Assembly: GCF_027359675.1 (NCBI RefSeq)
Contig: NZ_CP114786.1
Coordinates: forward strand, 4,810,501 to 4,874,500
Reading direction: 5' to 3'
Source of the DNA: Roseibium sp. Sym1
GTDB taxonomy: Bacteria; Pseudomonadota; Alphaproteobacteria; Rhizobiales; Stappiaceae
DNA: 64,000 nucleotides
How positions within the stretch are numbered: the stretch's first letter is position 1; each line of letters begins with the position of its first letter. Below are positions 18,673 through 28,267 of this stretch, piece after piece. Below the pieces are notes generated by a model. It did no database searches. It was given only the letters and a program-made list of their open reading frames with translations, and was not told where the DNA came from. A program made the translations under genes and the position numbers.

Positions 18673-18702
18673 AAATTGCCGCTTTTAATAGCGGCAATTT
18701 TT
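18673..18702 (+). terminator. Rho-independent terminator after fliI
   Basis: AAATTGCCGCT (18673-18683) and AGCGGCAATTT (18690-18700) form a perfect 11-bp stem with a 6-base loop, running into TT. The AT-rich remainder of the gap up to 18941 probably carries the promoter of the following regulator; no clear -35/-10 pair was picked out. Confidence 0.85.
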
Positions 18703-18941
18703 GTATATGTGTGCAGTGTCTTCTTAATAATTTTCCCGATTTACGGCGAACATTCCTATTTAAATCAAATTTTCTCTCAAGTTGTTCGCAATGTCTGAGA
18801 GTTTTGATTTATATTTCTATGTGCATGTAAGAATTTCCACCACCTTAAGTTTGGAAATAGTTTCCGAAACAGGGAAGAAATGTTGACCTTGTGAACCGTC
18901 AATTCTACGGATTCAGTATTGGAAAAATCCAAGGGGCTGAC

Positions 18942-19745
18942 ATGTTCATTATAGTTGATTCACGAGAGATAGTGACCGCAGGCTATGCCTCGGCCTTCGA
19001 GAGGGAAGGCTATGCCTCCCTGGAACTGCAACCGTCCGAATTGCTTGATTGGCTCGAGATTACCTGTGCACAGGATCTGGGGTCTGTCGATGCGATCCTG
19101 CTGGGGGAATGCGCGGAACGCTGCGGCTATGTCGCCTCAATTCGGTCGCGCTGTCCCGAAGCGCAGATCGTTGCGCTCGAGGACACCGCCACCCTTGATA
19201 GCACGCTTGAGCTGTTTTCGTCGGGGATGGACGATGTCCTGAAAAAACCGGTTCATGTCCGGGAAATCATCGCTCGTGTCGGTGCCTTCCGGCGCCGGAT
19301 AACCTCTCGCAACAATTCCGCAGGAACGGGGGCGATCGAGGTTTTTTTCGACGGGCGTGATCCGCTCGTGGGCGGCGATGTCATGGAACTTCCTCGTCGG
19401 GAGCGCCGGATCCTCGAATATCTCGTCAAGAACAAGGGGCGCCGCGTCACGAAAACGCAGATTTTCAATGCGGTCTACGGTGTCATGAATGACGGTGTCG
19501 ATGAATGCGTGGTGGAGAGCCACATCTCAAAATTGCGCAAAAAGCTGCGCAAGAAGCTTGGTTTTGATGCAATCGAATCCACGCGCTACATCGGTTACAT
19601 GCTCAAGGACGGGTCCGGAGCCAAGCAAAAGGTGAGTGACAGCCGTCGGCCGGTGCAGGCAACTGCCGCGACGTCTCAGCCCGTCGAAACGCCCGCGGAT
19701 ACATGTGTACAAGGAAAGCCGTTTCTGTCCGTGGTGAACGCGTGA
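18942..19745 (+). CDS. ftcR: FtcR/Rem-type flagellar transcriptional regulator
   Basis: The 267-residue protein resembles FtcR of Brucella and Rem of Sinorhizobium, OmpR-like activators of flagellar genes. It has a receiver-like domain (residues 1-105; REIVTAGYASAFEREGYAS, then LELFSSGMDDVLKKPVHVREIIARV) and a winged-helix domain (about 125-225; ELPRRERRILEYLVKNKGRRVTK, VVESHISKLRKKLRKKLGF). The usual phosphoacceptor Asp is replaced in DAILLGECAERC, so it is probably phosphorylation-independent. A 40-residue tail after the DNA-binding domain is unusual. The ATG at 18942 has AAGGGG upstream. Confidence 0.88.
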   Translation: MFIIVDSREIVTAGYASAFEREGYASLELQPSELLDWLEITCAQDLGSVDAILLGECAERCGYVASIRSRCPEAQIVALEDTATLDSTLELFSSGMDDVLKKPVHVREIIARVGAFRRRITSRNNSAGTGAIEVFFDGRDPLVGGDVMELPRRERRILEYLVKNKGRRVTKTQIFNAVYGVMNDGVDECVVESHISKLRKKLRKKLGFDAIESTRYIGYMLKDGSGAKQKVSDSRRPVQATAATSQPVETPADTCVQGKPFLSVVNA

Positions 19746-20234
19746 TCAAAATAGCTTCGTGTTTTGAAAGGCTTGCGGGGACAGGATAAGAAACAGGTTG
19801 CGCCGGAGCGGATTGGCATGAGTGTTTTGCCAGGAAAAATCGCATGACGCGATGCCGCTCGATCGTTACGTGGCTCGAATTCCGCGGAAGCTGAAGTTTT
19901 TCCTTTTTGTTGTCGTGCAACGCCTGTTTCTATTTACAATTGATTTTTATGGAAAATTTAGAAAACCTTGCCACAATGATCAGCACACTGACGCTCTTAT
20001 CAAACGGTGCCTAACAGGCGCGCCGGAGGATGGGGCAAGGGGCAATGTAGATGTGTCTGTGATGGACGTGAAAAAACCAACGGCCCGCTCGGAAGGTTCG
20101 GGATCCGCTTGTCGGCGGGTGCTGTCGAGGCGGGGCGTTTGCCGGATTTTCAATCTGGGGAGCAGGCACTCGGGATCAGGGTGGGCGTCTTGAGTATTAG
20201 CGGCAGTACGTCGTTGCCATATGCTCCCAGGGAG
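19746..20234 (+). other. Gap upstream of the sensor kinase
   Basis: No convincing gene is seen. The first half is AT-rich and likely holds promoter sequence. The second half stays open in the kinase frame, so an upstream start for the kinase (TTG or GTG near 20180-20190) cannot be excluded. Confidence 0.5.
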
Positions 20235-21791
20235 ATGGGCCGCTCCAGCCTGTCGCGTACCTTTATTCTCTATACGCTCGGCCTGTTTGCCATTCTCGGC
20301 GTCATCTTCATTGGCATTCTCACCAAAATCACCTGGGATGCTTCGCATGCCCGTGCAATTGGTGTGACCGAGGCGTTTTTCCAGGCCACCAAGCGTCCGT
20401 TCGAACGAGCTATCTGGACAGTGAACGCGGATGCGACCCTGCAGCTCATTCGTGGTCTGGAAAGCCTGGAGGTGGTCGAAAAGGTCTGGGTCGAGACACC
20501 TGATACGGGCAATTTCGGTGAGCCCGTGACCGGCGCGCGCGCCAGGGAGGCGCTCCAGTATACGCTGAATTCGCCCAGCACGATCCTGCACAAGGATGCA
20601 ATCGGGCAGGTTTTCATTCTGATCGACAGGAATGCGATATCCTACGAAATCGTGTCGACAGTCGGTTTCATCGTGACGGCGATCATTATTTATCTGTTGC
20701 TTCTGGCCATTGTCATTCGGACCGTTTTCCGAAAACTGATCGGCCAGCCGCTGTCGGCTGTTGTCGATTACCTGTCGACGCCACGGCTCATTGAGGACCC
20801 GCCAAAGGCAGAGTTGATGCCGGGCCGTGCCGACGAAATCGGCATTCTCGCATCAAGCCTGCAATCCATGGTGCAGCGGCGTCATCTGGATCTGCAAAAA
20901 ATTCAGGAATACCAGACCAATCTCGAGGATCTGGTTGCGCATCGGACGGAACAATTGAAGCTGGTTCAGGAAGAACTCATCCAGGCGGACAATCTGGCGG
21001 CGCTCGGCGCCCTTGTCGCCGGCGTGTCGCACGAGCTGAACACCCCTCTTGGCAATGCACTCATGGCCGCGACGACAATCAAGGATTCAACGGGGTATCT
21101 GCGCAAGGAACTCGAAGAGCAGAGTTTGAGCAAGGAGGCGCTGGAAAGCGAGGTCGAGCGCATTTCAGACACGGCAAATATCATCGAGAAGACGCTTGGA
21201 CGGGCACGTGAGCTGGTTGGCAATTTCCGCCAGGTGGCCGTCGACAGGCAGAGCGAGAAGAAGCGCTCCTTCAATTTCGACCATATCATTCGCGAGACCC
21301 TGGCCACGCTCCAGCCGACTTTGAAGAAAACACCTTTTACGATCGAGATGGATCTGCACGCCGACGTGGTCGTAGAAAGCTTTCCCGGCGCGGTGAGCCA
21401 GCTTGTCTCAAACCTTGTCGAAAACGCCATCAAACACGGCTACGAAGGCCGGAGCGAAGGGAAGATCAAAGTGACTTCTCGCGTCATTGTCCCCAAGGAA
21501 AAGGGGCGTGCAACGCCAGAAGGCAAAAGGATCGCATTCACGTGCCAGGATTTTGGTGTAGGGATTCCGGAAAAGAACCTCAAGAAAGTTTTCGAGCCCT
21601 TTTTCACGACGAAGTTCGGTAAAGGCGGCTCAGGATTGGGAATGGCAATTTGCTACCAGCTGGTGACAGAGGCATTGAACGGAACCATATCCGTCGTATC
21701 GAATGTTGGGGCCGGAACCGAGTTCACGATCGAGTTCCCCGCGCTGATGCCGGCGGATACATCCGGTCGTCACAGGTCGAAGGTGCATTGA
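20235..21791 (+). CDS. Membrane sensor histidine kinase
   Basis: The product of about 518 residues has two membrane helices (about residues 12-32 and 140-165) flanking a short periplasmic sensor, a HAMP-like linker, a coiled coil (EDLVAHRTEQLKLVQEEL), an H-box (VSHELNTPLGNAL, about residue 263), an N-box (NLVENAIKHGYEG) and G-boxes (DFGVGIPEKN, GKGGSGLGMAIC). The ATG at 20235 leaves about 10 residues before the first helix and is preferred, although the frame is open further upstream. The next gene starts one base after its stop, so the two form a signalling pair. Confidence 0.85.
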   Translation: MGRSSLSRTFILYTLGLFAILGVIFIGILTKITWDASHARAIGVTEAFFQATKRPFERAIWTVNADATLQLIRGLESLEVVEKVWVETPDTGNFGEPVTGARAREALQYTLNSPSTILHKDAIGQVFILIDRNAISYEIVSTVGFIVTAIIIYLLLLAIVIRTVFRKLIGQPLSAVVDYLSTPRLIEDPPKAELMPGRADEIGILASSLQSMVQRRHLDLQKIQEYQTNLEDLVAHRTEQLKLVQEELIQADNLAALGALVAGVSHELNTPLGNALMAATTIKDSTGYLRKELEEQSLSKEALESEVERISDTANIIEKTLGRARELVGNFRQVAVDRQSEKKRSFNFDHIIRETLATLQPTLKKTPFTIEMDLHADVVVESFPGAVSQLVSNLVENAIKHGYEGRSEGKIKVTSRVIVPKEKGRATPEGKRIAFTCQDFGVGIPEKNLKKVFEPFFTTKFGKGGSGLGMAICYQLVTEALNGTISVVSNVGAGTEFTIEFPALMPADTSGRHRSKVH

Positions 21792-21792
21792 C

Positions 21793-24036
21793 ATGGTGAT
21801 GGACTTTCTCGCTCCTTCGGAACCCGACATCAAGACGCCGCGCAAAGCGCCGTGGAAGATCCTTATCGTCGACGACGATCCGGATGTGCACGAGGTGACC
21901 AAAATTGCGGTTGCCGGATGTGTGTTCGAAAACCGCAGTTTCGAACTTCTTCATGCCCTTTCCGCACAGGAGGCGCGCGATCTCCTGCAGAAGGAGACCG
22001 ACATAGCGGTTGCGCTAGTCGATGTGGTCATGGAGAGCGATACCGCCGGTCTGAGCCTCGTCAGCTGGATCCGTTCGGAGCTCAACAACCACTTCACACG
22101 CCTGATCCTGCGCACGGGCCAGCCGGGCTATGCGCCGCAGACCGACGTGATCATGAAGTTCGATATCGACGGCTACACGGAAAAGGCCGAGCTTTCGCGG
22201 ACCAAGCTGATCACGGCAATCATCACCGCCTTGCGCGGTTACAAGCTTGTGATGTCTCTTGAAACCAACCGGAAGAAGCTGCAACAGCTCAACGAGCAAT
22301 TTTCGGCAATCGTTGAAAAGAATGCGCTCAGCGAATTCGCTTCGACCGTGCTTGTCCATTTTTCCGACCTCGTCGGTCAACCGGTCGACTGCCTGTTGTG
22401 CGGCCTTGACACGATGCCGGATTACGGCGTTCTGGACCGGTCCAACATCCGCGTTCTGGCGGCAACCGGAAATTTCGAGGACAAGGTCGACCTCCCTGTT
22501 GACGTCATCAGCGACGACACCATCCGCAGTTGCGTGGCGCGGTGCATCGATACGCAGGAAAGCTACGCAATCGGGACCGGCGTTTCCCTGCCGCTGGTAA
22601 CCCGAAACGGAATGACCGGAGCACTCTATATCGGCATGTCCATGGACACGCTGGAGGAGCTGGTCGGTTCGGAAGTCGTCAAGCTGTTCGTGTCGAACGT
22701 TGCCCTTGGTTACGAAAAGACCGGGCTTTTGGAGCACATCCGCAACCTTGCCTATGTTGACCGGGTCACCGGTCTGTCGACCTATTCCGGTTTTGTCGAA
22801 ACCTTCCAGCGCAACGCCGCCAGTCATGCGTCGCTGCTTGTCGTGCATGCAGACGTTCAGCGGTATCGGGTAATCGTGGACGGGATAGGTGACGAAAAGG
22901 CCGGTGCGGTTCTCAAGAGAACCGGCCATCGCCTGTCTCAGACATTCCCGGATGCATTGACCATTGCCCGGAAGGAACGGGACGAGTTCCTCATCCTCCT
23001 GAAGGGCGGTGACGCCAACAAGGTTCAGGACGTTGTGACGAGGATCGAGGAAGCGTTCCAGGAGCCGATCACACTTGAGGACAACCAGATCACGTTGCGT
23101 CTGCGACTCGGTTTCGCGTCGGATGAGTCGGACAGCCAAAACGCGGAAGAACTTGTGCGATTTGCCTCGATTGCGCTCAATGATGTCCGGCAAAAGGGGC
23201 TGACCAACCACGCGGTTTTCCATCCCTTGATGCAGGAGGCGGCCTTTGAGCGGCTGCGGCTGGCTTCGCTTTTGACCAGCACAAGCAACCAGACAGAGTT
23301 TTCGTTGCATTACCAGCCGGTCATGCATGCAAAGGACGAATCCATTGCCGCGTTCGAGGCCCTGATGCGGTTCCGGACACCATCGGGAACCTTTCTCAAT
23401 ACGGCGCGCATGATTGAAGCGGCTGAGGCCAGTGGCCTGATCTCCGAGATCGGTGCATGGATGTTCAAGAACGCGTTTTCGCAATTCAGCCGCATGAGCG
23501 GCCTGTCCGGGGATGTGCGATTGAACGTGAACCTGTCGCCCCGGCAGGTCCAGACCAACCGGATCTACAAGGACATCGAGGATGCCATCTCGGAGGCTGA
23601 ATTGCCCATGGACAGACTGGTGTTCGAGGTCACCGAAGGCCTTTTCCTCAGCAATGACCAGGTGACGCTGTCCCTGCTCACATGGCTGCGCAACAAGGGG
23701 GCCAAGGTCGTGATCGACGATTTCGGGACCGGCTATTCCTCGTTCAGCTATTTGAGAAAACTGCCTGTTGACGGGATCAAGATCGACCGCAGCTTCATCA
23801 TGAACATGGATCAGGACGCCGACGCGCTTGCGGTTGTGAAATCCATTATCGCGGTGGCACAGGCACTTGATCTGAGTGTGACGGCGGAAGGCGTGGAAAC
23901 CGCTGCCCAACGGCAGCTCATGCAGGACCTGCATTGCGATTACCTGCAGGGTTACTTCTATTCCAAGCCTCTCAGCGTGGACGATCTGAACACCTTCATC
24001 TCCAAAGCGGTGGTACCGGGCGTGGCTTTCGGCTAG
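21793..24036 (+). CDS. Response regulator with DUF3369, degenerate GGDEF and EAL domains
   Basis: The 747-residue protein has a receiver domain (about residues 22-150, acidic ILIVDDDPDVHE and Asp in VALVDVVMES), a DUF3369-like sensor region (about 165-320), a GGDEF-type domain whose active site reads ERDEF instead of GGDEF (about residue 397), and an EAL domain (about 500-740) with EAL at about 520 and IDDFGTGYSS near 639. The sequence predicts a cyclic-di-GMP phosphodiesterase controlled by the preceding kinase, with an inactive cyclase domain. Its place beside flagellar genes suits control of motility versus attachment. Confidence 0.87.
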   Translation: MVMDFLAPSEPDIKTPRKAPWKILIVDDDPDVHEVTKIAVAGCVFENRSFELLHALSAQEARDLLQKETDIAVALVDVVMESDTAGLSLVSWIRSELNNHFTRLILRTGQPGYAPQTDVIMKFDIDGYTEKAELSRTKLITAIITALRGYKLVMSLETNRKKLQQLNEQFSAIVEKNALSEFASTVLVHFSDLVGQPVDCLLCGLDTMPDYGVLDRSNIRVLAATGNFEDKVDLPVDVISDDTIRSCVARCIDTQESYAIGTGVSLPLVTRNGMTGALYIGMSMDTLEELVGSEVVKLFVSNVALGYEKTGLLEHIRNLAYVDRVTGLSTYSGFVETFQRNAASHASLLVVHADVQRYRVIVDGIGDEKAGAVLKRTGHRLSQTFPDALTIARKERDEFLILLKGGDANKVQDVVTRIEEAFQEPITLEDNQITLRLRLGFASDESDSQNAEELVRFASIALNDVRQKGLTNHAVFHPLMQEAAFERLRLASLLTSTSNQTEFSLHYQPVMHAKDESIAAFEALMRFRTPSGTFLNTARMIEAAEASGLISEIGAWMFKNAFSQFSRMSGLSGDVRLNVNLSPRQVQTNRIYKDIEDAISEAELPMDRLVFEVTEGLFLSNDQVTLSLLTWLRNKGAKVVIDDFGTGYSSFSYLRKLPVDGIKIDRSFIMNMDQDADALAVVKSIIAVAQALDLSVTAEGVETAAQRQLMQDLHCDYLQGYFYSKPLSVDDLNTFISKAVVPGVAFG

Positions 24037-24231
24037 GGCGCAGGACCATCCATGGTGGTCAAACCCCCGAGCCGCGGTTTTGGAATTGCGGTTCGGACAC
24101 GCTTGCGGCGCGCGGTCAAACGCCGTTCACGCCATTGTGCCTTCAGCGCATCCTGCCAATCTGACGTCTCGCTCATTTAAGCGATTGAAGTTTTGCACGA
24201 AACACGCTCTCATGAAGGGGACGCGTTTTCA

Positions 24232-24259
24232 GGATGTGCGACGACTGCGCCGCACATCC
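24232..24259 (+). promoter_or_regulatory. Stem-loop upstream of coxG
   Basis: GGATGTGCG (24232-24240) and CGCACATCC (24251-24259) form a perfect 9-bp stem with a 10-base loop, 49 bases before the coxG start and without a T-run. It could be a regulator site or an mRNA leader structure. The rest of 24037-24308 shows nothing definite. Confidence 0.4.
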
Positions 24260-24308
24260 CCAATGCCATTTCAAAAAACGCCACAGCGCGATCTGGGGAG
24301 AAAACAAC

Positions 24309-25013
24309 ATGGATATGAGCGGCTCCCATCGGATTCCGGCGAAGCGGGAAAAAGTCTGGGAGGCTTTGAACGATCCGGAAATCCTGAAGGCCTGCATTCC
24401 AGGCTGCGAAAGCCTTGAAAAGACATCGGATACCGAAATGACCGCAGCGGTCACCTCGAAAATCGGCCCGGTCAAGGCGAAGTTCAAAGGCGCGGTTACT
24501 CTGGAGAATATCAATCCGCCGCAAAGCTACACGATCACTGGTGAAGGCAAGGGCGGTGTAGCCGGATTCGCGAAGGGGTCCGCGGATGTTTCGCTTGCGG
24601 AAGAGGGCGAGGAGACCGTGCTGTCCTACGAAGCCAAGGCGCAGGTCGGCGGCAAGCTGGCCCAGCTCGGAAGCCGCCTGATCGATTCCACGGCGAAGAA
24701 GATGGCGGAAGAGTTTTTCACGGCCTTTTCCGAGAAGGTCGGCGGCCAGGACAGCCAGACCTCTTCAAAAGCGGATGACGGTGAAGCTCTCGATCCCGGT
24801 CTTGCCGAAGAAGCCAAGCGCATTGCCATCGAGGAAGCGCCGGGAGAAGTCATGCATGCGATTGAAGAGGCGGAGCATGCGGTTGAGGACCGGATTCACA
24901 AGGCGGAGGAAAACATCGAGGCCGCAGCCGGTCGCAACGCCTATGGCGGTCCGGTGGTCTGGGGTCTCGTTCTGCTCGGCGCCCTGATCGTCGTTCTTGC
25001 TCTTGCGAGTTGA
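24309..25013 (+). CDS. coxG: CoxG-type SRPBCC protein
   Basis: CoxG proteins accompany molybdenum CO dehydrogenase-type enzymes and link them to the membrane electron-transport chain. The 234-residue product has an SRPBCC domain (about residues 1-145; SHRIPAKREKVWEALNDPEILKACIPGCESL is the family start), an acidic linker and one C-terminal membrane helix (about 213-232), so it is membrane-anchored. The ATG at 24309 has GGGGAG upstream. It heads the coxSLM genes but is separated by 130 bases. Confidence 0.88.
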   Translation: MDMSGSHRIPAKREKVWEALNDPEILKACIPGCESLEKTSDTEMTAAVTSKIGPVKAKFKGAVTLENINPPQSYTITGEGKGGVAGFAKGSADVSLAEEGEETVLSYEAKAQVGGKLAQLGSRLIDSTAKKMAEEFFTAFSEKVGGQDSQTSSKADDGEALDPGLAEEAKRIAIEEAPGEVMHAIEEAEHAVEDRIHKAEENIEAAAGRNAYGGPVVWGLVLLGALIVVLALAS

Positions 25014-25143
25014 CCGGGCGGTCCAATTTTTGAAAAGATCGGGGTTTGACGGCCGAAGCGCTTCGGCAGCCCCCACATAACACGGTGGCAAACCGGGATT
25101 TACACGGGCAACGAATACGGAATTTCATGAGGGAGAGAAATTC

Positions 25144-25635
25144 ATGTCGAAAGTAACGATGGTATTGAACGGCAAGACGGTGTCGGCGGATGTCGAAGAC
25201 CGGACGCTGCTCGTATCGTTTATCCGGGACGTTCGTGGACTGACGGGAACGCATGTCGGCTGTGATACGTCGCAATGCGGTGCCTGTGTGGTGCATGTCG
25301 ACGGCAAGGCGGTGAAATCCTGCACCATGCTCGCGGCCCAGGCCGACGGAGCCGATGTCGTCACGCTGGAAGGCATCGGAACGGCGGAGAACCTACATCC
25401 GGTTCAGGCTGCCTTCCGCGAACATCATGGGCTTCAATGCGGGTTCTGCACGCCTGGAATGATCATGAGCGCGGTCGACATGATCAACCGCCACGGTGCG
25501 GGCAATCTTGACGAGGCCACGATCCGCCACGAGCTGGAAGGCAATATCTGCCGCTGCACGGGCTATCACAACATCGTCAAGGCCATCAAGGCAGCCTCCG
25601 ACCAGATGGCCGACATGGCCCAGGCCGCTGAATAG
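25144..25635 (+). CDS. coxS: Molybdenum hydroxylase [2Fe-2S] small subunit (CoxS-like)
   Basis: This 163-residue subunit carries two [2Fe-2S] clusters that pass electrons from the molybdenum site to FAD. The N-terminal plant-ferredoxin-type cysteines are C40, C45, C48 and C60; the C-terminal helical domain has C99, C102, C136 and C138 ([20 protein letters not shown]). All eight ligands are present. Order S-L-M is that of form II enzymes. GGGAGAGAAATTC precedes the start. Confidence 0.95.
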   Translation: MSKVTMVLNGKTVSADVEDRTLLVSFIRDVRGLTGTHVGCDTSQCGACVVHVDGKAVKSCTMLAAQADGADVVTLEGIGTAENLHPVQAAFREHHGLQCGFCTPGMIMSAVDMINRHGAGNLDEATIRHELEGNICRCTGYHNIVKAIKAASDQMADMAQAAE

Positions 25636-25845
25636 GCGGCTTTTCCCAGATTTGTCGCGCGGATTGCGCCGCGCCCAGACACCAAAAGACCTTTGCGCCA
25701 CCGAGATGCCGGGAGGAAACGGGCAGGAGGTGGCGACCCGCCAGGTCTTGATCAATCAGGCGCCCATCGGGCGGACACCGGCAGTGCCGGTCGCAGGAGG
25801 TTTTCCGGTCAAGGCGGAACCGGATCAGATATTGGGAGAGAAAAA

Positions 25846-28206
25846 ATGGCAGTAGAGGGGATTGGCGCCCGCGCCCTGCGCAAGGAAGACAAGCGCTTCA
25901 TTACCGGAAAAGGGCGGTATACCGATGATATGACCATGCCGGGCATGGGCCATGCGGCCTTCGTCCGCTCGCCACATGCCCATGCGAAGGTCACCGGCAT
26001 CGACGCGAGCGCGGCCCTGGCCATGCCCGGGGTGGATGCCGTGCTGACCGGTGACCAGCTGATCGGGGACGGCATCGGCAACCTGATCTGCGGCTGGATG
26101 ATCCATTCGAAGGATGGAACTCCTATGAAAATGGGCGGCTGGCGTGCCCTGGAACCGGAGATCGTGCGCCATGTCGGCCAGGCGGTGGCCGTTGTCGTGG
26201 CCGATACCGCGGCCCAGGCGCGGGACGCGGCCGACGCGGTGGTCGTCGACTACGAGGAACTGCCGGCCGTGATCGATCCGGTGGCTGCTCTTGCGCCGGG
26301 CGCGCCGCAACTCCACCCGGAAGCGGAAGGCAACCTGATCTACGATTGGGAGATCGGAGACGAGGCCGCAACCAACGCGGCTTTCGAGAAGGCGGCCCAT
26401 GTCACCCGAATGGAGATCCACAACAACCGCCTTGTGCCGAACGCGATGGAACCGCGTGCCGCGCTGGCCGGGTATGACGCTGCCGAGGAGCATTACACGC
26501 TCTACACGACGTCCCAGAACCCGCATGTTGCCCGTCTGGTGCTGTCGGCGTTCTACAACGTTGCGCCGGAACACAAACTGCGTGTCATCGCGCCGGATGT
26601 CGGGGGCGGGTTTGGCTCCAAGATCTATATCTATCCGGAAGAAATGGTCTGCCTGTGGGCCGCAAAGCGTGTCGGCCGTCCGGTCAAATGGGTTTCGGAC
26701 CGTACCGAGGCCTTCCTGACCGACGCCCATGGCCGCGATCACCGCTCTGAAGCGGAACTGGCCCTGGACGCGGACAACAAGATTCTCGGCTTCCGGGTCA
26801 AGACGATTGCCAACCTGGGCGCCTACATGTCGCTGTTCTCGTCCTCCGTGCCGACATATCTCTATGCGACACTGCTGTCCGGCCAGTACGACATTCCGGC
26901 GATCCACGCCAACGTGAAGACCGTCTACACCAACACGACACCGGTGGATGCCTATCGCGGGGCCGGCCGGCCCGAGGCGACCTATCTCTTGGAACGCATG
27001 ATGGAAACCGCGGCGCGTGAGGTGGGCCTGTCGCCTGCCGAGTTCCGCCGCAAGAACTTCGTCCGGACGTTCCCGCACCAGACGCCGGTGATCATGTGTT
27101 ACGACGCAGGCGACTATGACGCGACGCTGGATGCGGCGCTGAAGGCTGCGGATTTTGACGGGTTTGCCGCACGCAAGGCGGAGGCTGCCTCTCGCGGCAA
27201 GCTGCGCGGCATCGGCCTGTCCTGCTACATCGAGGCCTGCGGTATTGCACCATCGGCAGCGGTCGGCTCGCTCGGCGCCGGGGTCGGACTTTGGGAATCG
27301 GCGGAAGTTCGCGTGAACCCCGTCGGCACCATCGAGGTCCTGACCGGGTCGCACAGCCACGGACAGGGACATGAAACGACCTTTGCCCAGCTGATCAGCG
27401 AACGCTTCGGCCTCGACAGCGATGCGGTGTCGATCGTTCATGGCGATACGGACAAGGTTCAGTTCGGCATGGGGACCTACGGATCGCGGTCCGGTGCCGT
27501 GGGCATGTCGGCGATCGTCAAGGCCCTCGACAAGGTCGAGGCGAAGGCCAAGAAGATCGCGGCTCACCTGATGGAGGCCGCCGAGGGCGACATCCAGATC
27601 GAGGGCGGCGAGCTGAAGGTGGCCGGTACGGACAAGAAGCTGAGCTTCACCGAAGTGGCGCTTGCGGCCTATACCGCTCACAATCTTCCGGAAGGCATGG
27701 AACCGGGCCTGAAGGAGGGTGCGTTCTACGACCCGACCAACTTCACGTTCCCGGCCGGTACCTATGTCTGCGAGGTGGAAGTCGATCCCGATACCGGAAA
27801 GACCGAGGTCGTCAACTTCGTGGCGGCCGACGACTTCGGCAACATCATCAATCCGATGATCGTGGAAGGCCAGGTTCATGGCGGGATCACGCAGGGCATT
27901 GGCCAGGCGCTGCTCGAAAACGCATCCTATGACGAAACCGGCCAGCTTCTGACGGCGTCCTACATGGACTACTGCATGCCGCGCGCCGACGACGTTCCGT
28001 CCTACCAGCTGTCAACCCATGTGACCGAGTGCCCGGGCAATCCTCTGGGCATGAAGGGCTGCGGGGAGGCCGGAGCGATCGGTTCGCCGCCGGCCGTGAT
28101 CAATGCGATCACCGACGCAATCGGCAACAACGACCTTGCCATGCCGGCCTCGCCGGAGAAGGTCTGGGCACTTTGTCAGGCAAGCCTGAAACAGGCGGCC
28201 GAATAA
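25846..28206 (+). CDS. coxL: Form II molybdenum hydroxylase large subunit (CoxL-like)
   Basis: The 786-residue xanthine-oxidase-family catalytic subunit binds molybdopterin cytosine dinucleotide. Visible motifs are GGGFGSK (residues 253-259) and the conserved glutamate in GCGEAGAIG (E741). The active-site loop reads AYRGAGR (369-375), the form II signature; the AYxCSFR loop with the copper-binding cysteine of true aerobic CO dehydrogenase is absent. The substrate is therefore uncertain and may not be CO. The ATG at 25846 follows GGGAGAG; the 210-base gap after coxS is open in this frame but has no better start. Confidence 0.93.
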   Translation: MAVEGIGARALRKEDKRFITGKGRYTDDMTMPGMGHAAFVRSPHAHAKVTGIDASAALAMPGVDAVLTGDQLIGDGIGNLICGWMIHSKDGTPMKMGGWRALEPEIVRHVGQAVAVVVADTAAQARDAADAVVVDYEELPAVIDPVAALAPGAPQLHPEAEGNLIYDWEIGDEAATNAAFEKAAHVTRMEIHNNRLVPNAMEPRAALAGYDAAEEHYTLYTTSQNPHVARLVLSAFYNVAPEHKLRVIAPDVGGGFGSKIYIYPEEMVCLWAAKRVGRPVKWVSDRTEAFLTDAHGRDHRSEAELALDADNKILGFRVKTIANLGAYMSLFSSSVPTYLYATLLSGQYDIPAIHANVKTVYTNTTPVDAYRGAGRPEATYLLERMMETAAREVGLSPAEFRRKNFVRTFPHQTPVIMCYDAGDYDATLDAALKAADFDGFAARKAEAASRGKLRGIGLSCYIEACGIAPSAAVGSLGAGVGLWESAEVRVNPVGTIEVLTGSHSHGQGHETTFAQLISERFGLDSDAVSIVHGDTDKVQFGMGTYGSRSGAVGMSAIVKALDKVEAKAKKIAAHLMEAAEGDIQIEGGELKVAGTDKKLSFTEVALAAYTAHNLPEGMEPGLKEGAFYDPTNFTFPAGTYVCEVEVDPDTGKTEVVNFVAADDFGNIINPMIVEGQVHGGITQGIGQALLENASYDETGQLLTASYMDYCMPRADDVPSYQLSTHVTECPGNPLGMKGCGEAGAIGSPPAVINAITDAIGNNDLAMPASPEKVWALCQASLKQAAE

Positions 28207-28267
28207 GGGATCCGGGCGGGGCAACCCGCCCGTCATTGAACACGTTCTTTTTGCGGGGAGACCCAAC

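Noticed and set aside
19822..20193. A 123-codon frame before the sensor kinase
   Set aside because: It has no ribosome-binding site, odd composition and no domain; it spans likely promoter sequence.
22015..23934. A 639-codon open frame on the minus strand opposite the EAL gene
   Set aside because: It mirrors the codon structure of the well-supported plus-strand gene, has no recognisable domain, and arises from high GC content. The same applies to long antisense frames at 25825-27879, 31112-32422, 44962-46263, 14972-16411 and 843-1739.
24080..24418. A frame overlapping the coxG start region
   Set aside because: It runs through the stem-loop and into coxG in another frame, with no good start site.
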